Shown piece by piece: positions 25,411-30,095 of a DNA stretch of 30,095 bases (position 1 is its first letter; each line of letters starts with the position of its first letter). The notes under the pieces were generated by a model. It saw only the letters and a program-made list of their open reading frames with translations. It searched no databases and was not told the origin of the DNA. Source of the stretch: Pelargonium nanum (Eukaryota; Streptophyta; Magnoliopsida; Geraniales; Geraniaceae); NCBI GenBank assembly GCA_036897485.1, contig JAYMTF010000793.1:1-30095 (forward strand), in the 5' to 3' direction. A program made the translations under genes and the position numbers.

Positions 25411-25443
25411 TCACACGTGTGAAGCTTTTGTGATCCACACGTG
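25411..25443. promoter_or_regulatory. Paired G-boxes upstream of hexokinase
   Basis: Two CACGTG cores (25414-25419 and 25438-25443) are 24 bp apart. Each is embedded in CACACGTGT, and the first forms the 12-bp palindrome TCACACGTGTGA. They lie about 470-500 bp before the hexokinase start. G-boxes and ACGTG cores are bound by bZIP and bHLH factors, including ABA- and light-response factors. Confidence 0.55.
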
Positions 25444-26980
25444 TAAAGTTGAAATTTTTTGAGAATATAATACAAAAATTGTCTATAAAAACTCTCAATT
25501 TATTATTTGAAATTTCGTATATGAGTTAATTTAGACTTTTATATTTGATTGAGTTAATATGAAATATGTGTGTTCGTTTTGATATGATTTGTAATTTCGT
25601 CGTGGCAAATTCGATCAAACCTACAAATTATGATCTGTTTTACGTGAGGTGAAGCCTTAGATTGAGTTTTGGATGTTAATGGTTTCGAATTCATATTACC
25701 AGCTCTAATTTGTTTTGAAAACGAATCTCATTGTTGACTTATAAGACAAAATATTGATGTGCTAAAATTTAATATTATATTAATTAAATAATTGTTGACA
25801 TGTCTATTTGTCAACAACTATTTATATTTAAGTGGCTATTGCATAAATAAATAATAAAAAGTGGGTATTGCATAAACAATTATTATTTAGTGCATTATTT
25901 TTTACAACATCACCATTGTTAACTAATGTAGTAATGTTGATGGATCATATTAGAATAAAATCATATAAATTATATTTTGTTCAAATAAGAAAATCACAGA
26001 ATAAATCGAGTTTTTTTCAACAAAAATAAATTGCAATATTCTGCTAATCTGAATTAGTTTGGTAAGGTATGGAATTATGGCATAATAATCTTATCTTTAA
26101 AGGGAAGAAAATATTGGAATCCATTTTCTAGAATCCCAAAACTTTTATACAATATATTATTATTATTATTATTATTATTTTAAAGATGTATTTTTAATGA
26201 ACATTTAGTATTAAACATTTTATCTTTAAAAATGGCCATTTCTATGTTCAGAAAAACTTGCTAGTCTACATTAAAAATAGAAGATGACCATGACTAAGTC
26301 TAACATTGAAATATGAATCTAAAAGGAAAATGGTCAAACTCAAATTCCACCCATCAATGGGAAATATTTAATGCCAAAAATTGATGCCCAAGAAAAGGGT
26401 GTGGATTAGAGCTAGCAATTCAGGTTTCGGTTGACAAATGCTTAACCTTGGCATAACATGAAAAGGGTAAAGGGTGTATGCCGTAGAATATGAAATGGGT
26501 TTCGGGTTTTATTGTTCCAATGTAACCCAAATTTGGGGAAATATGAATCGGGTTTACGATACGCACAAGTTCAAATCCAAAATACCAGTCCATGTGGATT
26601 GACATTGAGGGCACTATATGACTACGGAACAGTTCCAACCACTACAATATTTATTTTAAAGAAGCTTAAATCACATAGAAGAAGGTAACCAATTTGGTTT
26701 AGTACACAATATACAAATAAAGGTGCAGTGTATTTGTATAAGGTAAGCTTCTCTTTAAGACATTAACAAATATGCTTAAATGCGCGATTAAGCCTAATCG
26801 CGTCACCTAATCAGATAAGCTGCCTTCAGCAGATTCTACTTTAAGTTCCATCTGAGAGAAGAAACAGAATAAGAGAAAGTGCAAGAAACTGAGAGAAAGT
26901 GAAAGAAAATAAAGGGCACTCCCATCAAAGTTTAAATGCTTTCAAGTGAGACATTGACATGTTTGTCCCTTTGAGCATCT
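25444..26980. other. AT-rich intergenic DNA with repeat ends
   Basis: No gene is visible. It contains a TTA microsatellite (about 26156-26179), two outward-facing solo ends of the TAGAGCTG family (about 25695-25707 and 26407-26420) with CGGGTT-type text beyond the second, and a perfect 8-bp hairpin CGCGATTA-AGCC-TAATCGCG (26783-26802). A GA-rich stretch lies at 26850-26915. Confidence 0.5.
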
Positions 26981-26984
26981 GATA

Positions 26985-26992
26985 TATATAAA
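26985..26992 (+). promoter_or_regulatory. Candidate TATA box before the hairpin region
   Basis: TATATAAA on the plus strand would place transcription start near 27020, just before the duplicated hairpin region. No coding gene follows, so this is either chance in AT-rich DNA or the promoter of a non-coding transcript. Confidence 0.2.
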
Positions 26993-27099
26993 TTCTTTAC
27001 TACTTCTATATCTGTCCGAATTCGCTACAGCTATTCAGATGCGAAAGGACAACGTAGAGCAGACGTGTCCTCGAGAACTTATTTGCATGCACAGAGGTT

Positions 27100-27640
27100 G
27101 CTATTCACCAAACGGTCCAAACCAGCGCAATATCAACTTATGCGTCATATAGAAAACGCAACACATCCAAAGTGCTGTATATGCAACCGAGCATATACAA
27201 CACTGTGGACAGGAGGAACCGGAGGGGAGGCTCCGGATCCTCTTGTGCAACTATCTCCTCATGTGTTCTATAAAAGACACGATTCACCCACAGTGTTGTA
27301 TGTGCAAACAAGCATCTCCTTCCTATTCATGTCCATTTCTCTAAAAAAGTATATGATGCTATTGCAATGTAGTTTCTACATGAAAATGTTCGTTTTTCAA
27401 AACGCATAGAAGACATACACACTCATATGTATGTATTTTGAATTAGTAAGACGCTACGTAAAAAGGGAGAATTTTGGAGTGTAGACCAGCGCAAGGTCAA
27501 CTTGTCCAAATTCCTTTCTGACTTAAGGAATTTGGACAGGAGGAACCGGAGGGGACCTATCTCCTTATATGTTTCATAGGCAACGCAACACATCCACAAT
27601 CATGTATGCTCATGTGATGTAATGCTGGTTCTAAAAGGCA
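27100..27640. repeat. Diverged duplication with hairpins before a shared purine-rich motif
   Basis: Unit 1 (about 27115-27280) and unit 2 (about 27480-27620) share ACCAGCGCAA..TCAACTT, GGACAGGAGGAACCGGAGGG, CTATCTCCT.AT.TGTT and CGCAACACATCCA. Just before the purine-rich motif, unit 1 has a 14-bp hairpin (27171-27184 with 27191-27204, one mismatch, loop AACCGA) and unit 2 has a perfect 14-bp hairpin of different sequence (27503-27516 with 27525-27538). No protein is recognisable. It may be a foldback transposon or a structured RNA. Confidence 0.6.
27288..27305 (+). repeat. Third arm able to pair with the 27.19-kb hairpin
   Basis: CCACAGTGTTGTATGTGC is complementary to 27191-27208 at 17 of 18 positions. 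The 3' arm of the first hairpin can therefore pair either with its close partner upstream or with this arm about 80 bases downstream. The intervening loop itself contains a CCGGAG/CTCCGG stem. Confidence 0.6.
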
Positions 27641-28191
27641 AATAAGATGTGTATACAGTATCAATTTGTACGACACTACATAACTAATAACAATTACTCG
27701 GTTCAACGTACCTCTTTAACGGGTTTATACTTTATCAACTAGCAAGAAGCATAACTGTCGTTATCAACCTACATAAAGCATAGCTAGAGTCCATGAGCAC
27801 TGACTTCTCGAGGCTTAAATGTTAAAACGGTTTCACCTTTCGCGTTCCTCTGGCTTGGCAAGATTTCCCGAATGATCGCGGTTTTAGTTACTTGATATGC
27901 ACCTGATACCTATCTCACCAGCACAGGCAACGTCAAATGTACAACACATATCAACCATCAAAAGGCCCTTTTCGCCTAAAAAGATATCACTATTTCGAGG
28001 GTAAACCTGCAGCCAATATCACAACTACATTTCAAAAGTTTCATTGGATAATAGCTTACGCGTCACATTTCCGAACTAGTACTCTCCTTGTAACTCTACA
28101 TTTCAATCAAAGATATAGAGCCCATGTGTTAACTGTAAATGAAAGCATTCATAGGAGCAACAACCGAGCAAATAAGACTTGGACATATCAT
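27641..28191. other. Intergenic region downstream of the small gene
   Basis: No gene is recognisable. It probably includes the 3' UTR of the minus-strand gene ending at 28192. No clear repeat was found. Confidence 0.5.
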
Positions 28192-29447
28192 TTATCCACC
28201 TAGCTCTGCACGAGAAGGAACTGCAGGGACGAGAAAATTCCCATATGGTGAATCGATAACCTTAAAGTTTCCAGCGCAACCGTCTTGCTGTGCTTGTGCC
28301 ACTGCAAGATTCTTGGCATGTTGAATGGCAGGAATCACAAATCCCCCCGAAACCTACACATCAAGTTTCCCATCACAAAGTAAGCATATCAGTGCCAATA
28401 CCAATACCAAATTACTGACACGGAGATAGGTTTGGGATTATAATTTTTGGAACGGGAACGGGAATTAAGAATCTCATTCCAAAGGCATTTTCATGACCAG
28501 AAAGTCTTAATTCAAACATGAACATTCTCATTCCTAAACAAAAAAGTCTAATGCTAACGTTGCTTAAAAGCTTTTGAAATCAAGCTAAATGTAATGACTA
28601 GTAGTACACTATGCAGCTTAGGACAAAAATCACATTACCAAGCTTTTCTCCAATGCTCCAACTTTATCGTTCTTTCCAGAGGGCAAGGAAACAATACTGC
28701 ACGTACAAAAAAAAACTATGTCATTGTAAGAGATCAAACAAACAATTGCCAAAAATTGAAGGCTCTGTTACCAAAACAAAATAGTAGTAACCCAAACTTG
28801 AATCACAAATGACAATACGATAATGGGAAACCAAAGTTGTAAGAGAAAAAACAAAACAGTAGCCAAAATTGAAGGCTTTGTGACCAAAACACTATAGTAG
28901 TCTTCTCTTAGACATTTTATCAAACACCTTAACTAGAAGAAACAATCAATCGGTTCAAATGTGAAGCTTAATGCATGAAAATACAAGGAAACAACCATAA
29001 TTCAGAGCATGATCGTAAAAGAACTAACACAAATTTGAATCACAATACAATATCGAGAAACCAAATTTTGATCACAAATAAAAAAACTATGCCATAGTGA
29101 CCAAAACATAATAGTAGTTTTCTCTTAGACATTTTATCAAACACCTTGCCTGCAAGAAACAATCAATTTGTACAAACATCAAACTTAATGCATCAAAATG
29201 AAAGAAAACAACCATAATTCAGAGCATGATCATAACAAAACTAAAACAAATTGAATCGCAGTAGCTAATGAGAAACCAAATTTGAACACGAAATCAAAGA
29301 CCCAGAACTCGAATCAAAATTAAATTGAACCAACAATCAAAACCCAACAACAAAATTAATTGATTTTTTTAAAAAAACGAGGAACTAATTGCATTACTGT
29401 GATGGATTTACTCTTCTCCTCTTTGATTCATGCTCCGATTTTTCCAT
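28192..29447 (-). CDS. Small plant protein of unknown function (89 aa, 3 exons)
   Basis: Three exons join in frame with GT-AG introns: 29447-29398, 28696-28639 and 28353-28192 (stop TAA). The product opens MEKSEHESKRRRVNPS, whose KRRRV cluster resembles a nuclear localisation signal. It continues with HIVSLPSGKNDKVGALEKSL, then GGFVIPAIQHAKNLAVAQAQ, and ends SPYGNFLVPAVPSRAELGG. There is no signal peptide or membrane segment. I do not recognise the family and propose no function. The case for a real gene is that all three exons keep frame and phase across consensus splice sites, the joined protein has normal composition without chance-like runs, and a dense site II cluster lies just upstream. 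Intron 1 (700 bp) holds a 217-bp direct repeat and intron 2 a MITE. Confidence 0.65.
28426..28558. mobile_element. GGAATG-type MITE, copy C (small-gene intron 2)
   Basis: Read on the minus strand it has TTCATGTTTGAATTAAGACT, TCTGGTCATGAAAATG and GGAATGAGATTC, matching copies A and B in order, so it is inserted in the opposite orientation. The inverted ends (ATAGGTTTGGGATTATAATT and TTAGCATTAGACTTTTTT) are diverged. Confidence 0.7.
28740..29290. repeat. 217-bp direct repeat in intron 1 of the small gene
   Basis: CTCTTAGACATTTTATCAAA occurs near 28905 and again 217 bp later, inside long matching segments that include GTGACCAAAACA.TA.TAGTAG, AAGAAACAATCAAT and CCATAATTCAGAGCATGATC. A third partial copy (ACCAAAACAAAATAGTAGT) lies near 28771. 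Confidence 0.8.
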
Positions 29448-29509
29448 TGGCTTCAATTTCAAATCTGTATAGTAGAATTGCTCTGAGGTTTATGGAGGAT
29501 TTATGATAA

Positions 29510-29667
29510 TGGGCCTTTACGGCCCATTACTGAGTTGGGCTTGCCAGTGAGGGCCATTAATAAATGGGCCCATCCTTTTTTGTTTATCGAATTTAAATAT
29601 TATGATGTTAATATCCAATGGGCTTCAAATATAGGTCCAAATTTTGAGCAAAGTCCATTTAGGCCCA
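29510..29667 (-). promoter_or_regulatory. Cluster of site II (TGGGCY) motifs, promoter of the small gene
   Basis: TGGGCC/TGGGCT or the complement occurs at 29510, 29521, 29536, 29565 (overlapping 29567), 29619 and 29662, about 60-220 bp before the start codon at 29447. Such clusters bind TCP factors and are characteristic of plant promoters for ribosomal, mitochondrial and cell-growth genes. Confidence 0.6.
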
Positions 29668-30038
29668 ATCATAATTATTAGCTGAAATCGAGGATATAAA
29701 AGTGAATTTACACTCTTTAACTTTTCTTATTATATTTACAGTTTCACCGAACACCTCCCTGAAAGACTCGTAATATCGGAAATCAAATATACAAATTAAT
29801 CCACCCTCTGGAAATAATTGTCAACTTTCTTGTTTTAATTTTTTTTAATGATTTTTGACATAATTATTTGGAATAAATAATTTAAATTGTCGTTATCAAG
29901 ATTCTTAGTCACTGACTAAGATAGCTCTTGGATTGATCGGAGCATAACCAAGTTTAATAAATGACATGTTTCCGCATAATAGTGCATCACATTTGTAATT
30001 AGTGTTAATTATAATAAAATATGCATTAATTATCTTAT
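29668..30038. other. AT-rich intergenic DNA
   Basis: No gene or delimited repeat is seen. A TATAAAAG motif occurs on the plus strand near 29695 with no recognisable gene following it inside the window. Confidence 0.5.
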
Positions 30039-30095
30039 GGGTAAATTGTCACCATAGTACTTGTACTTGTTGAAACTATGGAGTTGGCCCTCGAG
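30039..30095 (-). repeat. Dispersed repeat, right copy (inverted relative to bases 45-101)
   Basis: The reverse complement matches bases 45-101 at 53 of 57 positions by eye, ending exactly at the window edge, so the repeat probably continues outside. On the plus strand it reads ...GGTAAATTGTCACCATAG...GTTGGCCCTCGAG. Confidence 0.75.

Noticed and set aside
26783..26802. Perfect 8-bp hairpin as a regulatory RNA or terminator
   Set aside because: It is a single short palindrome in AT-rich intergenic DNA with no adjacent gene; Rho-independent-type terminators do not apply to plant nuclear genes.
27065..27409. 114-codon plus-strand open frame
   Set aside because: It crosses both hairpin arms and the purine-rich motif; residues show no domain and the frame is not kept in the second unit.

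Overview
This is a piece of a nuclear plant chromosome, most likely from a eudicot. The genes are split by many short AT-rich GT-AG introns, the intergenic DNA is AT-rich, and all recognisable proteins are plant forms (plant glucosylceramide synthase, membrane-anchored plant hexokinase, cytochrome b5-like protein CB5LP). I cannot name the species.

Layout, left to right. Bases 1-3.1 kb are intergenic, with a dispersed repeat at the very edge and a weak promoter/first-exon candidate near 1.9 kb. A nuclear tRNA-Asn(GUU) gene lies on the minus strand at 3.2 kb. CB5LP (plus strand, 5 coding exons, 113 aa) runs 4.77-6.61 kb; its leader and start region carry a tandem duplication and its second intron carries a SINE fragment and a MITE. 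It converges on glucosylceramide synthase (minus, 14 exons, 520 aa, 7.37-12.85 kb). Bases 13.3-16.5 kb are repeat-rich intergenic DNA. An intronless SPOUT-family rRNA 2'-O-methyltransferase (minus, 596 aa) lies at 16.77-18.56 kb, followed by a degenerate minisatellite and then a 9-exon type-B hexokinase (minus, 499 aa, 19.90-24.94 kb). Bases 25.0-28.2 kb are intergenic, with paired G-boxes and a hairpin-bearing duplicated region. A small 3-exon gene for an unrecognised 89-aa protein (minus, 28.19-29.45 kb) sits behind a promoter dense in site II (TGGGCY) motifs. The last 57 bases are an inverted copy of bases 45-101.

The genes do not form a single pathway. They are housekeeping functions: sphingolipid glucosylation, organellar rRNA modification, hexose phosphorylation and sugar sensing, and a membrane-anchored heme protein. 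The order hexokinase - SPOUT methyltransferase - glucosylceramide synthase, all on one strand, matches what I remember of Arabidopsis chromosome 2 (At2g19860-At2g19880) and suggests old conserved microsynteny.

The accessory content is mostly small non-autonomous transposons: three Au-like SINEs in the same orientation, one MITE family present once in an intron of each of three genes, a second family with TAGAGCTG-type ends, and a 173-bp MITE with long terminal inverted repeats. Less usual features are a GC-AG intron in glucosylceramide synthase, a roughly 150-bp minisatellite in hexokinase intron 1, and two unlike hairpins placed before the same purine-rich motif at 27.2 and 27.5 kb. I found no clear evidence of an entirely new biological system.
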